The notes: generated by a model from the sequence alone, not told the origin. DNA of 58,454 nucleotides from an uncultured Ruminiclostridium sp. (GCA_947624435.1 CANQKE010000013.1:1-58454); one strand, 5' to 3'; positions 9,522-18,885 are shown, numbered from the stretch's first letter. A program made the numbers and translations.

Positions 9522-10786
9522 GCTGCGCTCCTCTCAACAACTGAGAACGAATAAACAGCATATAAATTATGAGTTACCCCCCCCCGATGGTAAATTTTTA
9601 CATCTATATGCTTATCTATTTCACTTAACATCTTTTTTTGCTGTTGTCTGTCATTAAACTTCATAAATACAACTCCTAACGCTTTTGAAGCGTTGTCAAA
9701 GCATTCCACTTTGTCGCCGTGCTGATTATATATGTTTTTTCTCACAATACACTTTTCTATTTCATCAGAAAAAAATATTTCGTCCAAATATCCGTTCTCC
9801 ACCGAATGAAGGTTATAGGTAGCGTAAAACGTATCGGATTCGGATCGCCGAAAACAAATATCCAAACCCATCGCTGCTTTTATCGACATCTCAACTATAT
9901 CCGCATTAAATATCATCCCTAGCAGTTCCGGTATCATATTTCCGCCGCAACGCGGTCCGATATCAATCGGGAAAACGTCACCTTGTTTATTTATAACAAG
10001 TTCTACATTCATTGCTCCGGAATGAATATGCAGCTTACTTACTATTTCCTGCAACACTGATTTGAGATTTAGTATATCATCACCGTCTAGATCAGGCGGA
10101 TAGCTTTTTCCTACCGGCACCAATGGATTTACTCTCTTATCTCTGTGGCAGTTAAGAAATCCCCATAATTCAATTTTCCCATCTATTACGAACACATCGC
10201 CACCGATGAGATATGGTCCTTTCATTTCTACATATTCTTCGACGATCACCCTACCACATCTAGAGAAAGAAAATGCATATTGCAACGCCTCTTCCGCTTT
10301 GTTAATGCATTTTAATACCGTTACACCTTTACTGCCCGAAGAATCTACAGGCTTTATAATTACCGGCAACTTAAAGCAGCCTTGATTAATATCATACAGC
10401 GCTTCGTCTAAAGAAAAATATCCCTTCGCTCTCGGAGTATTAAAGCCGTTGTCAGCAAGAAATTTCCTGAATTTATCCTTATTGCAAAGAATCTCAACGG
10501 AACTATAAGGATTACCGGGCAAGCCGAGCTGTTCAGCAACGAATGCAGCTGTCGGTGCGGCGGGATCGGAAGCATAGGCGAGTACGCCGTCGACTTGTTC
10601 CTTTTGTGCCACTTTTAACACTGCGTCTTTATCCGTAGTGCTGACCTGATAAAAAATATCGGCGTGATACTGTCCGGGGTTGTCCGAAAGATAATCACAA
10701 AGCACTGTGCCGTAACCTAATCTTTTAGCTGTTTTTATTGCGGCTATCTGTTGAGCAGAGCCGCCAAGCAGAAGTATCTTCTTCAT
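9518..10786 (-). CDS. ATP-grasp ligase B (CarB-like), tandem paralogue with poly-G near its end
   Basis: This 422-residue ATP-grasp protein has the same domain order as its downstream twin: MKKILLLGGSAQQIAAIKTA, the LPVIIKPVDSSGSKGV lysine strand, IVEEYVEMKGP, and VFPIDIGPRCGGNMIPEL as the metal-binding segment. The C-terminal, substrate-facing half differs from gene A, which suggests a different acceptor or acyl group. The coding strand carries nine consecutive G near the 3' end (9577-9585). With nine G the frame stays open for 15 more codons (ending VVERSAA) and overlaps the next start as ATGA. With eight G it stops at once after RGG, and with ten G after RGGGNS. The last residues have no counterpart in gene A and may be a frame-dependent extension. 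The ATG at 10786 has GAGGAAGG upstream. Confidence 0.85.
   Translation of the reverse strand: MKKILLLGGSAQQIAAIKTAKRLGYGTVLCDYLSDNPGQYHADIFYQVSTTDKDAVLKVAQKEQVDGVLAYASDPAAPTAAFVAEQLGLPGNPYSSVEILCNKDKFRKFLADNGFNTPRAKGYFSLDEALYDINQGCFKLPVIIKPVDSSGSKGVTVLKCINKAEEALQYAFSFSRCGRVIVEEYVEMKGPYLIGGDVFVIDGKIELWGFLNCHRDKRVNPLVPVGKSYPPDLDGDDILNLKSVLQEIVSKLHIHSGAMNVELVINKQGDVFPIDIGPRCGGNMIPELLGMIFNADIVEMSIKAAMGLDICFRRSESDTFYATYNLHSVENGYLDEIFFSDEIEKCIVRKNIYNQHGDKVECFDNASKALGVVFMKFNDRQQQKKMLSEIDKHIDVKIYHRGGVTHNLYAVYSFSVVERSAA
9577..9585 (-). repeat. Nine-G homopolymer inside coding sequence
   Basis: The plus strand reads nine C in a row, so the ATP-grasp B coding strand has nine G. Each neighbouring tract length places a stop codon within a few codons (TAA directly after the tract with eight G). 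The length present here is the only one of the three (8, 9, 10) that extends translation into the ATGA overlap with the next gene. Such tracts are prone to slipped-strand mispairing and also to sequencing error. Confidence 0.9.
10322..10786 (-). repeat. Direct repeat copy 2 (front half of ATP-grasp B)
   Basis: This is the partner of 9057-9521, in the same orientation, 1265 bases apart from start to start. Recombination between the copies would delete one full gene length and leave a single chimeric ATP-grasp gene. Confidence 0.9.
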
Positions 10787-10817
10787 ATACCTTCCTCATT
10801 TTCACAAAGATTTCTCG

Positions 10818-11894
10818 TCAAATCGTGTCAAGAATAATCTTTTCTATCCTTTCAACTACTTCGGTCGGAATATCGGTATACAGAGGCAAACAAAGTATTC
10901 TTTTGCTGATTGACGAAGAAACCGGGCACTCTCCGTCGGGGGTATAAGAAATATCGTTTATAGAAGGATAGAAATAACGTCTGGGAAAAATATTATCAGC
11001 AACGAGCTTATCATATACCTTTAATAACACTTTTTCACTTTCAAATATGACCGGATAATACGCATAATTATATTCTGTATTCTCCGGCAAAACCGGTCTT
11101 TGAAGACTTTGACTAAGGAATGCGTCGTAATGCTCGCAGGTGTTTTTTCTGGAAGCGATTATATAGTCGATATATTTCAAATTCACAAGACCCATTGCCG
11201 CATGAAATTCCGAATTTTTCGCATTTATACCGCAACAAATATGGTCATCTCCGTTATGACCAAAACGCATTTCTTTTTCGTATATCTCAAATAGTTCCTT
11301 ACTGTTTGAAGATACTGCGCCTCCCTCAATGGTATGAAACAGCTTGGTAGAATGAAAAGAAAGCGTTGAAATATCACCATATCTTAAAATAGACTTTCCT
11401 TTATACCTTACGGAAAACGCATGCGCGGCATCGTAAATCAATTTAAGTCCATATTTTGCCGCAATATTTTCCAAAGCTTCAACATCACATGGAATGCCAA
11501 ACACATGAACCGCCAAAATAGCTTTTGTTTTTGGTGTTATCAGCCGCTCAACGGATGCCGGGTCAATGCATAGCGTATCGGGCAGGATATCGGCAAAAAC
11601 AGGGTGACATTTCTGCCACATTATTGATGATGTAGTAGCAATATAAGTAAACGGTGTTGTTATAATATCGCAGTTTTCAAGCTTTAAGGCGTTTATTGCA
11701 AGCATCAAAGCCAAAGTGCCGTTTGCTACATATTGGATATTTTCAACATCAAGATATTCTTTTAGCTTTTTGTTCAGTTCAGAAACACAAGGTCCGTTGT
11801 TAGTGAGATGTGCTCTGTTCCAAATCTCTCCGATATATTTTTGATATTCCTCTATCGGAGGCAAAAAAGGTTTTGTAACATTTATTCTTTCCAT
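10818..11894 (-). CDS. DegT/DnrJ/EryC1/StrS sugar aminotransferase (VioA-like)
   Basis: This 358-residue PLP-dependent sugar aminotransferase begins INVTKPFLPPIEEYQKYIGE, followed by LTNNGPCVSELNKKLKEYL. It has the cofactor phosphate site VANGTLALMLAINAL, TTPFTYIATTSSIMWQ, IYDAAHAFSV (Asp to the PLP nitrogen) and LSFHSTKLFHTIEGGAV, whose Lys is the Schiff-base residue. The sequence style is close to VioA and related enzymes that aminate dTDP-4-keto-6-deoxy-D-glucose at C4 to give dTDP-Qui4N. That keto sugar is made by RfbA and RfbB, encoded nearby. The exact regiochemistry (C3 or C4) and sugar stereochemistry are inferred. The ATG at 11894 has GAGGT at the usual spacing. Confidence 0.82.
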   Translation of the reverse strand: MERINVTKPFLPPIEEYQKYIGEIWNRAHLTNNGPCVSELNKKLKEYLDVENIQYVANGTLALMLAINALKLENCDIITTPFTYIATTSSIMWQKCHPVFADILPDTLCIDPASVERLITPKTKAILAVHVFGIPCDVEALENIAAKYGLKLIYDAAHAFSVRYKGKSILRYGDISTLSFHSTKLFHTIEGGAVSSNSKELFEIYEKEMRFGHNGDDHICCGINAKNSEFHAAMGLVNLKYIDYIIASRKNTCEHYDAFLSQSLQRPVLPENTEYNYAYYPVIFESEKVLLKVYDKLVADNIFPRRYFYPSINDISYTPDGECPVSSSISKRILCLPLYTDIPTEVVERIEKIILDTI

Positions 11895-11907
11895 AATTTA
11901 CCTCGTA

Positions 11908-14900
11908 CTATTTGGTTTTGTATGCAGATATGATATGATCCATAACGCTGTTTGAAAAATCCGTTCGATGAGCGCTGAAATACGGATCCATACCTTTACC
12001 GGCGGCATCCTTGAATATAGGATACAAAATGCACCAATTTTCTATTCTGTCTATAAGGTCGATTTGGTGTTTTGTAAATTTATCGGCATACAGCTTTTTT
12101 AAGTATTTCATAAACTCAAGCTGCTTCCTTATTCTCGTTCCATCTTGATATTCGGAATAGGCTGTATTTTCACCGTGCTGCCTATATTTAGTTACGATTT
12201 CATCGGTAAAGCATATTCCTTTGCCATCCATTATACATTTTATCGTTATCCACCAATCATGATATGGAATTTCCTTTGGGAAAGGCAGGCAACTTTTTAA
12301 TGCCGACGCTCTTATCAACGATGCGCAGCCAAGCATTCTTGGTACTTCAAGATAATCCTCTACAGATGTATACTGCACCTTGGAAATCTCATAGTTTGTG
12401 TGCATGATAGACGCAGGATGAAATTTATCATTTTCGTCTATGACCGTCAATCGACCGTGAATTATGTCAAAATCGTCTATTTGCCATAATAATTTTTCAA
12501 TATGATCAGGCATCCAAATATCGTCCTGATCACACAGTGCTACATATTCACCGTTTATATGGTTCAAACCGTTTTCAAAATTCGTGGTTGTACCATGTAC
12601 TCCATCATTATGATATACCGAAATATTAAGTCTGTCAGAATAACGCTCTATAATAGACAAAGTATTATCGGTAGAGCCATCATCGCTTATTATAAGTTCA
12701 ATGTTTTCATAGGTAAGCTGACATAAGCTGTTCAACTGCTTTTCAAGATACTTTTCGCCGTTATAGGTAGCCATAACTATAGATACCAACGGTTTTTCAG
12801 CCATTCTTTTTTCTCTTTGCTCTTTTATATCCTCAATTGGGTAAGTGTAATTGCCCAGATAATAATTTTTAATATTATTTCTGTATCTCGCCTCATCCTT
12901 TTCTTCAGAATCTTTCTTTCTAAGAATGTCATTTAATTCTTTGTACTTTGCCGGGTCATCAAATTTTTTCATATCTTCTGCTATATTCGCCAGCATGTCC
13001 TGATAACTGCTGTAAATATTAGGAAGTCCTTCAAACCTTTCATTGAAGAAGGTGTGATTGAATACGGCAAATGATATAGCACCACTGCGTATACTTTCCA
13101 TGGCATAACCGTCCAACCCTTCTCCGAAAGTTATCATCCATTTGGCTCTGGAAATAAGCTCAAGATACTCATTATAAGGAATATTTTTTATCATCTTCAT
13201 CTTAAGATCGGGAAACTGACTTCCGATACTGTCTAATATCGCTTTTTTAGAATCGTTCAAGTCAGGGGAATAAAGCAGAAGCGGTTCTTTCTCCTTATAT
13301 GGTTTGTATTTATATTTAACAAGATTGCTTGTTGAAAGCATATGAACAGGAATATTATAGCTTGAACGCTGATTCGGAGTACAATAACGTTGATGAGCGC
13401 ACGTCATTGTTACGTCCTTCGCAAATGAACTGAGAAATTTAGTATAAGCAGGCCGGCTCATCATGTCATTATTCTGATTAAGAATGTTGATTTTAACATT
13501 TTCAATATTATATAGCCATGCGTAATCCTCGGGGGATATCTGAGTAATAAAACTGCCTACCATAACTTCAGGAATATGAATTATAAGGTTTTGCAGATTT
13601 GTGAAGAAATTTCTCAACATATTAAAACGATAAATATTAAAAGGACAATCAAATTTTGTATAATTGCTAAATGTGTAATTAGACGGATAAGTTGCAAGCA
13701 GCACCTTGTAGTTCTTTATTTCCTCTAATGTTTCTGTCAACTCGCAAGTAACCTTAGCTATCGAATTTATGGACATCACTCCGCCGCCAATGGAATCGGA
13801 AGTGGGCAATAAAAACAAAATGAGATTTTCTGTATCGGGCGAATATTCCTGCGATATTCTGCTATCCTGTATAACTTTGTCGTATGCTTTGACATTATCA
13901 TCGTTCTTAAACAAAGTAAAAATATCATTTTTCCCTTTGCCATATTTTATATAATGATATAACGGATTCATGCCGCTGTCATAAACATCACGACGATTAA
14001 TAAGATATCTTGCCGAACTAAATGAAGGCGACGCGGGAAAGCCTTTATATGCGCCTTCCTTAATATAATGAAATATTGCATTACAGCAAAAGTCGCCGTT
14101 CAAATACTTTTCTGCATACCACTTTTCGTTAAACAGTGCCGATTTTCTTATAACATTTATTATCGGGTCTGTCGGTGCATATCCTTTTCCTTTGCCAAAC
14201 GACTCGTAATGTACCAAAGGATTGATATCATCGCTCAGCTCCTCCATATATTTGTCAAGATACCACTCCGTGCAAAAATCAGGCGATGGATCACATTTTA
14301 ACTTCCAACCAATGCTGTAATAATGCGCTGCACATAAATTTTCAGACGAAATTCCATATTTATCCTTATACCATTTAGCATTGAACAGCTTTGATTTTTT
14401 GATTAATTCAATTCCTTGTTCATCAGATATTTTCAAAGAAGTTTTGTCTGACGCAGTAAGTGTCATTTGTATAAATGAAACAAATTCATTTCCCTCAACC
14501 GATGCGACAAAATCTTTATTTGGTTTTCTATGCTCTTTACTGCCATTAGTAATAAAATCCTTTGCTGCCCATTCAGCGTATTTTTTCTCATCAATATATT
14601 CGTACAAATATTCGGCACAATAAAAATCAACGTCAAATAAACTTGACTTGAGTATAACGCTTTGGGTCGACTCCCATCTGCGCTTTTCGTCTTTCCCTTT
14701 TAATTCATAATGATATAAAGGGTTGACGCGCTTCTCATATATATCCTTGTTAACAAAATAATAGCCGCTGGTAGAAAAATCTTTTGATGGGTCAAAAAAG
14801 TTGTCCGCACCATATTCAAAATAATGTCTTGCGGCATCAATATCTTTGTTTAATCCATAACAGCTTTTATAAAAAAATTCATCAAACAATTCAGAATTTC

Positions 14901-15450
14901 TTATGATTTCAATAGGTTCTATATCATTTCGCAAGATATCAAATTTATTTTTCACACATTCAAACACGATATAATGCAAGAGCGGTACGCATATTTTTTC
15001 GTTATCACACAAGCCGTCAATATATTCGTGCATATCTACATATTCGGATACATTCAGGTTTTGCTTCCATCCTTCTCTAAGATAATGTGCAACGGCATCC
15101 GATTCGGTATTATGCACAAAGCCTTCGAGATTAGCCATAATATAATAATATGGATCAAAAAGCTTTGTACTTTCCAAAAGTTCCTCTGAAGATAAAAACG
15201 ACCTTTTTTCGCGCTCTTTTGTCTGCTCGTAATGAAGCAGCGGGTTTATCCCGGCCTTGAGAACGTCTACGTTTTTATAAAGATATCCGGCTGTTGAAAA
15301 CTTTTCGGACGGGTCATAACACAGACGCCAACCGATACGAAGATAATGCTCCGCAGGCTCTACTTCCGAACCTATAGGATAATTCTTCTTATAAAACTCT
15401 TCATCAAAAAATTCTGACCGTTTTATTGCTTCAATAGGTGTTTTTCTCAT
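11908..15450 (-). CDS. Giant glycan-assembly protein: six repeat modules, GT-B-like domain and GT2 domain
   Basis: This 1180-residue protein was placed at the ATG at 15450, which has AGGAG seven bases upstream. A TTG eight codons earlier is in frame but lacks a good site. Residues ~5-560 carry six copies, some degenerate, of the FFDxxFYxxxYP / HYLxxGW / DPSxxFSTxGY / NPLLHYE module. The first three are in the same order as in the 953-residue protein. Residues ~565-880 look like a GT-B fold glycosyltransferase (GGGVMSINSIAK, then WMITFGEGLDGYAMESIRSG, an E-rich nucleotide-sugar motif). The last ~290 residues are a GT2 domain: VSIVMATYNGEKYLEKQLNS, IISDDGSTDN and ALCDQDDIWMPDHIEK, a form often seen in rhamnosyltransferases. 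It probably adds two different sugars to the growing chain at the cytosolic face of the membrane. Confidence 0.82.
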   Translation of the reverse strand: MRKTPIEAIKRSEFFDEEFYKKNYPIGSEVEPAEHYLRIGWRLCYDPSEKFSTAGYLYKNVDVLKAGINPLLHYEQTKEREKRSFLSSEELLESTKLFDPYYYIMANLEGFVHNTESDAVAHYLREGWKQNLNVSEYVDMHEYIDGLCDNEKICVPLLHYIVFECVKNKFDILRNDIEPIEIIRNSELFDEFFYKSCYGLNKDIDAARHYFEYGADNFFDPSKDFSTSGYYFVNKDIYEKRVNPLYHYELKGKDEKRRWESTQSVILKSSLFDVDFYCAEYLYEYIDEKKYAEWAAKDFITNGSKEHRKPNKDFVASVEGNEFVSFIQMTLTASDKTSLKISDEQGIELIKKSKLFNAKWYKDKYGISSENLCAAHYYSIGWKLKCDPSPDFCTEWYLDKYMEELSDDINPLVHYESFGKGKGYAPTDPIINVIRKSALFNEKWYAEKYLNGDFCCNAIFHYIKEGAYKGFPASPSFSSARYLINRRDVYDSGMNPLYHYIKYGKGKNDIFTLFKNDDNVKAYDKVIQDSRISQEYSPDTENLILFLLPTSDSIGGGVMSINSIAKVTCELTETLEEIKNYKVLLATYPSNYTFSNYTKFDCPFNIYRFNMLRNFFTNLQNLIIHIPEVMVGSFITQISPEDYAWLYNIENVKINILNQNNDMMSRPAYTKFLSSFAKDVTMTCAHQRYCTPNQRSSYNIPVHMLSTSNLVKYKYKPYKEKEPLLLYSPDLNDSKKAILDSIGSQFPDLKMKMIKNIPYNEYLELISRAKWMITFGEGLDGYAMESIRSGAISFAVFNHTFFNERFEGLPNIYSSYQDMLANIAEDMKKFDDPAKYKELNDILRKKDSEEKDEARYRNNIKNYYLGNYTYPIEDIKEQREKRMAEKPLVSIVMATYNGEKYLEKQLNSLCQLTYENIELIISDDGSTDNTLSIIERYSDRLNISVYHNDGVHGTTTNFENGLNHINGEYVALCDQDDIWMPDHIEKLLWQIDDFDIIHGRLTVIDENDKFHPASIMHTNYEISKVQYTSVEDYLEVPRMLGCASLIRASALKSCLPFPKEIPYHDWWITIKCIMDGKGICFTDEIVTKYRQHGENTAYSEYQDGTRIRKQLEFMKYLKKLYADKFTKHQIDLIDRIENWCILYPIFKDAAGKGMDPYFSAHRTDFSNSVMDHIISAYKTK

Positions 15451-15483
15451 TTCTGTTCTCCTTTTTTCAGCCAAAGTGTATTT

Positions 15484-16788
15484 TTATATCGGCTTCTCTA
15501 TGAGCGTGTCAACAATGTCTACATCAAATACCGGTATTTTGCACTGAGATGACACATCTGCCCGTTCAGCAAAGCTATTGTCTATAAAAATAGAATTCTT
15601 TTGAGTTATATACTCGGATTTTTTTCTTCCGGCAGGTATGTCTATTATATCGTCAAAAATATCGATATCAATTTTATATTTTTTAAGCGACTCCATAATA
15701 TTATCCTTGTGCCTTGTAAGCAATACGATTTTCTTGTTCCTGTTCAGACATTGATAAATAAAAGATATTGTCTGTATGTTTACTTTTCCTCTTGTTGTTA
15801 TGGTATCGTCAAAATCTATATATACCGTATCGTAGCTTATGTTTATTCTAAAGCAGCCCTTCAAATATCTGTCAAGTGTGATGTCATACGAATTCTCAAG
15901 TATATCCGACTGCTTACCTGTAAGCTCATATACCCCAAGCAGCGGAAAATTAATTCCCTTATGGCGATAAAGTGTCATTGTACCTGATTGACGGCATGAT
16001 ATCTCCATAAGCTTCAGCTTTCCATTTTTATCCTCTTTCATTTGAAAATACCAAGCTCCGAAAAATCTCAGACGCGCATTTATTTCTTCTGCGGCTCTCT
16101 TGATTTCTTCTGTCAAATTGCAAGAAGAGGAACGAAATGCGATACCCATCTGTATTCGTTCCCTTAATCTGGCGCCGCAAAACTTTAACACACCATTTTT
16201 TGAAGTGAAGCAATCGATGGTATATTCTCTACCGGGTAAATTTTCACATATTACATACTTTTTTACATCAATATTATCAAAATCATTAGCTGTATATGCT
16301 AAAAAGCTCCCTTTACCACCCGCCCCGACATCGGGTTTTACAAAAACCGGAAAGTCAGTATCCGAAATAGCTGATACAGAGTCAAATACTTTGGGACAAA
16401 AATCGCTATCATGAAACAACTCAAGAGTTTTAGACTTATATCTGCAAATTTCCGAGGTTTTATATTCTGATACCAATACAGACGCATCTATTTTGTCTCG
16501 ATTCTGCGAAAGTGCAAGAGCCACAGTATCATGAGTAGGTATAATAACGTCTATGCTCCAGTTTTTTATCACTGCGTTTATCTCTTTATAAAATTCCGGA
16601 CTGTCTACATAATAATTTCCCAACACAAAATGACCAGGTGGGTATGTGAATTCGGAATTGTCTTTTTTCCCGGAAACGCCGAACACATCGACGTTCACAT
16701 TATATCTTAAAGCCTCATAAATATCCAATGCCGATTCTGAACCGGCCGGAAAAATTAACACGTTTATTTTTTTATCCGTTGTTTTCAA
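15484..16788 (-). CDS. ATP-grasp / HAD-like hydrolase fusion protein
   Basis: This 434-residue fusion has an N-terminal ATP-grasp enzyme: NVLIFPAGSESALDIYEAL, VDVIIPTHDTVALALS, the lysine strand FPVFVKPDVGAGGKGS, the linker YVICENLPGREYTIDCF and the metal strand LKLMEISCRQSGTM. Residues ~318 to the end form a HAD-type domain: VYIDFDDTITTRG (the DxDxT nucleophile motif, here DFDDT), KIVLLTRHKDNI and NSIFIDNSFAERADVS. The join of a carboxylate-amine ligase with a phosphatase-like domain suggests two steps on one small substrate. The architecture resembles predicted carbamoylphosphate-synthase-like proteins in capsule loci. The start is a TTG at 16788 with AAAGGAG about ten bases upstream, and no closer ATG is in frame. 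The substrate is unknown. Confidence 0.8.
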   Translation of the reverse strand: MKTTDKKINVLIFPAGSESALDIYEALRYNVNVDVFGVSGKKDNSEFTYPPGHFVLGNYYVDSPEFYKEINAVIKNWSIDVIIPTHDTVALALSQNRDKIDASVLVSEYKTSEICRYKSKTLELFHDSDFCPKVFDSVSAISDTDFPVFVKPDVGAGGKGSFLAYTANDFDNIDVKKYVICENLPGREYTIDCFTSKNGVLKFCGARLRERIQMGIAFRSSSCNLTEEIKRAAEEINARLRFFGAWYFQMKEDKNGKLKLMEISCRQSGTMTLYRHKGINFPLLGVYELTGKQSDILENSYDITLDRYLKGCFRINISYDTVYIDFDDTITTRGKVNIQTISFIYQCLNRNKKIVLLTRHKDNIMESLKKYKIDIDIFDDIIDIPAGRKKSEYITQKNSIFIDNSFAERADVSSQCKIPVFDVDIVDTLIEKPI

Positions 16789-16832
16789 TCCAACGTGTCT
16801 CCTTTCAACATTTGTTTACTGAAAGTTGATGA

Positions 16833-18833
16833 TCAACAATCATATTTGAGCAGTTTACTAATAATTTTGTATAAAGGCTTTGGAAACCTTTTTTTAGCAA
16901 ACTTAACAAAAGCCGCTTTTAGTCCAAGTTCTTGATAAATTACTGTGGTAGTCCCCTGTGACACGGTGTTGCCTGCCGCTGTAGGAGGATTTTGTAACGC
17001 TGTGCTGTTTCGGCTTCTTTGCAGCAAAACGTTATATTCGCGCGAGGATTTCTCTATACTTGAAATCATGTTACTATAGGTTCTGAATTGAACATAAGGG
17101 AACTTGTGTATAGCTTTTAATGTTTCCGTATGCATCAACCTATAATTGGTTATTTCGGCGGACGCGTACTCAGGGTTCATCACGCATTCGGTATAATAGC
17201 CGTTATACTGAGCAATATATGGAAAAATACGCTCCAAAGCATGACTTATACTTCCGTCACCCGGTAATGGCTCGGCAGGAAAATCACTATAATTAAATTC
17301 ATAATTAAATAAATTTTTCAGTGCATCGGTTTTGCACCAAAAAACAGATCCGACTGAAAAAGGTTCTTTTTTTCGGTCTAAAGGAACATCTATATTAAGT
17401 GCTGTCATAAGCGATTTACATCTTTCAAAACAAATTGTCCAGTAATCGGTAGCCGAGGAATAGTATGTTCCGTGATAAACATTGGGAGGAACCATTAAAC
17501 CTAAACAAGGATTAGATTCAAAATGATTCAAAATATTAGTTATATATGCTTCGCTGTGAAGAATATTGTCCCATAAAAGGTCAGAAAAGAATGAGCCCAC
17601 AGTCACATATTCTTTCTGACTGGATTTTTTGTCATGAAGAAAACATAAATAATCGTATTTTTCTATATATTTTCTGCATCCTACCAATAAAGCAGATAAA
17701 TCTCTTCCTCTGGCATTGACCTTAATTATTGTCAACCTGTTTTTAAGAATAGGCCTAAACTTCTTTTCAATAAGTTTAATCTTTTCTTTACTGCTGTTAG
17801 TTACTATAACGTCAACTTCTTCCGGTATGTTTTTCAAATAAAAAAGCGTATAATCCAAAAGATCCTCGTAAAACGTATGAACAATTACAGCCACCCTTTT
17901 GTTTGAATATAACTTTTTCCCACAGAACATATCAACATCGGGTATTACTTTAACAAGATTCAAACTTTTTTTCAGATCATCCAAATTATACTTTTTCAGC
18001 AGATATTTATATATCAATGAAGTGTCATATTCTGTTTTTTCGTCTATATATTTTATAGCTTTTGCTAAATCGCCTCCCCAATTATATCTGAGAGTGTCTT
18101 TTTTATCTGTAACAAATGTTTTTCTTTTGATTATCGGCAAACGTCTGTTTGCTATCATTTCATATATATTAAACGTGTGAAATGACATGTTTTTTTCGGT
18201 TTGCTCCGATTCAAGGTCGGCTGTATCCGAATAAACCGACCACTTAAAGCCATTGTCCTCAAACAGCTTTGTAAAATAACATCCGAAATTCTCCGCCGCT
18301 TCTTCAAAGGTTTTGAAAACAGGCATATCGATCCAATATTTTCTGAATATCTCAGAGCAAGTAAGTTTTTTTCTGAAAGCGACGAAATATGTCTGGATAT
18401 ATCTAGGGCGATAACCATAAGGGCATAGTCCGTATATTTTAGGAGTTTCGCCGTGGGCTGTCAATCCCCAATAATCCAATTCAGCCCTTCTGTCCATCTC
18501 ATCAAAAACTTTTCTGAATTCGTAAAACGGTCCGAAAAACGAATCGTTAAATAATACCACTTCTTCATACTCGCAAACAGTGTCAAAGCCTAAATAATTA
18601 ACTATAGCATCCTTAAAGCCGCCTGCATCAAAACCGATGTTCGGACGCACTAATATCTGTGAGCTGTATTTTTGAAGTATTTGTATGCCCTCTTGTGATA
18701 TCATTCCGTTGCAAACAATTACCAATCTGTCGAAATTTGATTTTATGTCGTCGAGCAAGTATCTGACATAATCATAAACAATACCATCGTCGTCAAAAAA
18801 AAGGAATATACCTAACCGCGTTCTTTTATTCAT
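16833..18833 (-). CDS. RgpF-like rhamnan synthesis protein (complete, two-part)
   Basis: This 666-residue protein belongs to the rhamnan synthesis F family (RgpF). The first half has GIFLFFDDDGIVYDYVRYLL, VRPNIGFDAGGFKDAI, VVLFNDSFFGPFYEF and DYWGLTAHGETPKIYGLCPYG, typical of the amino-terminal glycosyltransferase-like part. The second half has VAVIVHTFYEDLLDYTLFYL, INARGRDLSALLV-type sequence, YLCFLHDKKSSQ and PLPGDGSISHALERIFPYIA. In streptococci RgpF takes part in building the rhamnose backbone or side chains of wall polysaccharide. The second half is clearly homologous to the protein at 22317-24050. A short low-complexity linker and a basic tail (FVKFAKKRFPKPLYKIISK) follow. The ATG at 18833 has GAGGT upstream. 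Confidence 0.85.
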   Translation of the reverse strand: MNKRTRLGIFLFFDDDGIVYDYVRYLLDDIKSNFDRLVIVCNGMISQEGIQILQKYSSQILVRPNIGFDAGGFKDAIVNYLGFDTVCEYEEVVLFNDSFFGPFYEFRKVFDEMDRRAELDYWGLTAHGETPKIYGLCPYGYRPRYIQTYFVAFRKKLTCSEIFRKYWIDMPVFKTFEEAAENFGCYFTKLFEDNGFKWSVYSDTADLESEQTEKNMSFHTFNIYEMIANRRLPIIKRKTFVTDKKDTLRYNWGGDLAKAIKYIDEKTEYDTSLIYKYLLKKYNLDDLKKSLNLVKVIPDVDMFCGKKLYSNKRVAVIVHTFYEDLLDYTLFYLKNIPEEVDVIVTNSSKEKIKLIEKKFRPILKNRLTIIKVNARGRDLSALLVGCRKYIEKYDYLCFLHDKKSSQKEYVTVGSFFSDLLWDNILHSEAYITNILNHFESNPCLGLMVPPNVYHGTYYSSATDYWTICFERCKSLMTALNIDVPLDRKKEPFSVGSVFWCKTDALKNLFNYEFNYSDFPAEPLPGDGSISHALERIFPYIAQYNGYYTECVMNPEYASAEITNYRLMHTETLKAIHKFPYVQFRTYSNMISSIEKSSREYNVLLQRSRNSTALQNPPTAAGNTVSQGTTTVIYQELGLKAAFVKFAKKRFPKPLYKIISKLLKYDC

Positions 18834-18885
18834 TAGTTACCTCAAAACAAATTATCTTTTTCCGTTAATTATGACTGACTTTTTA

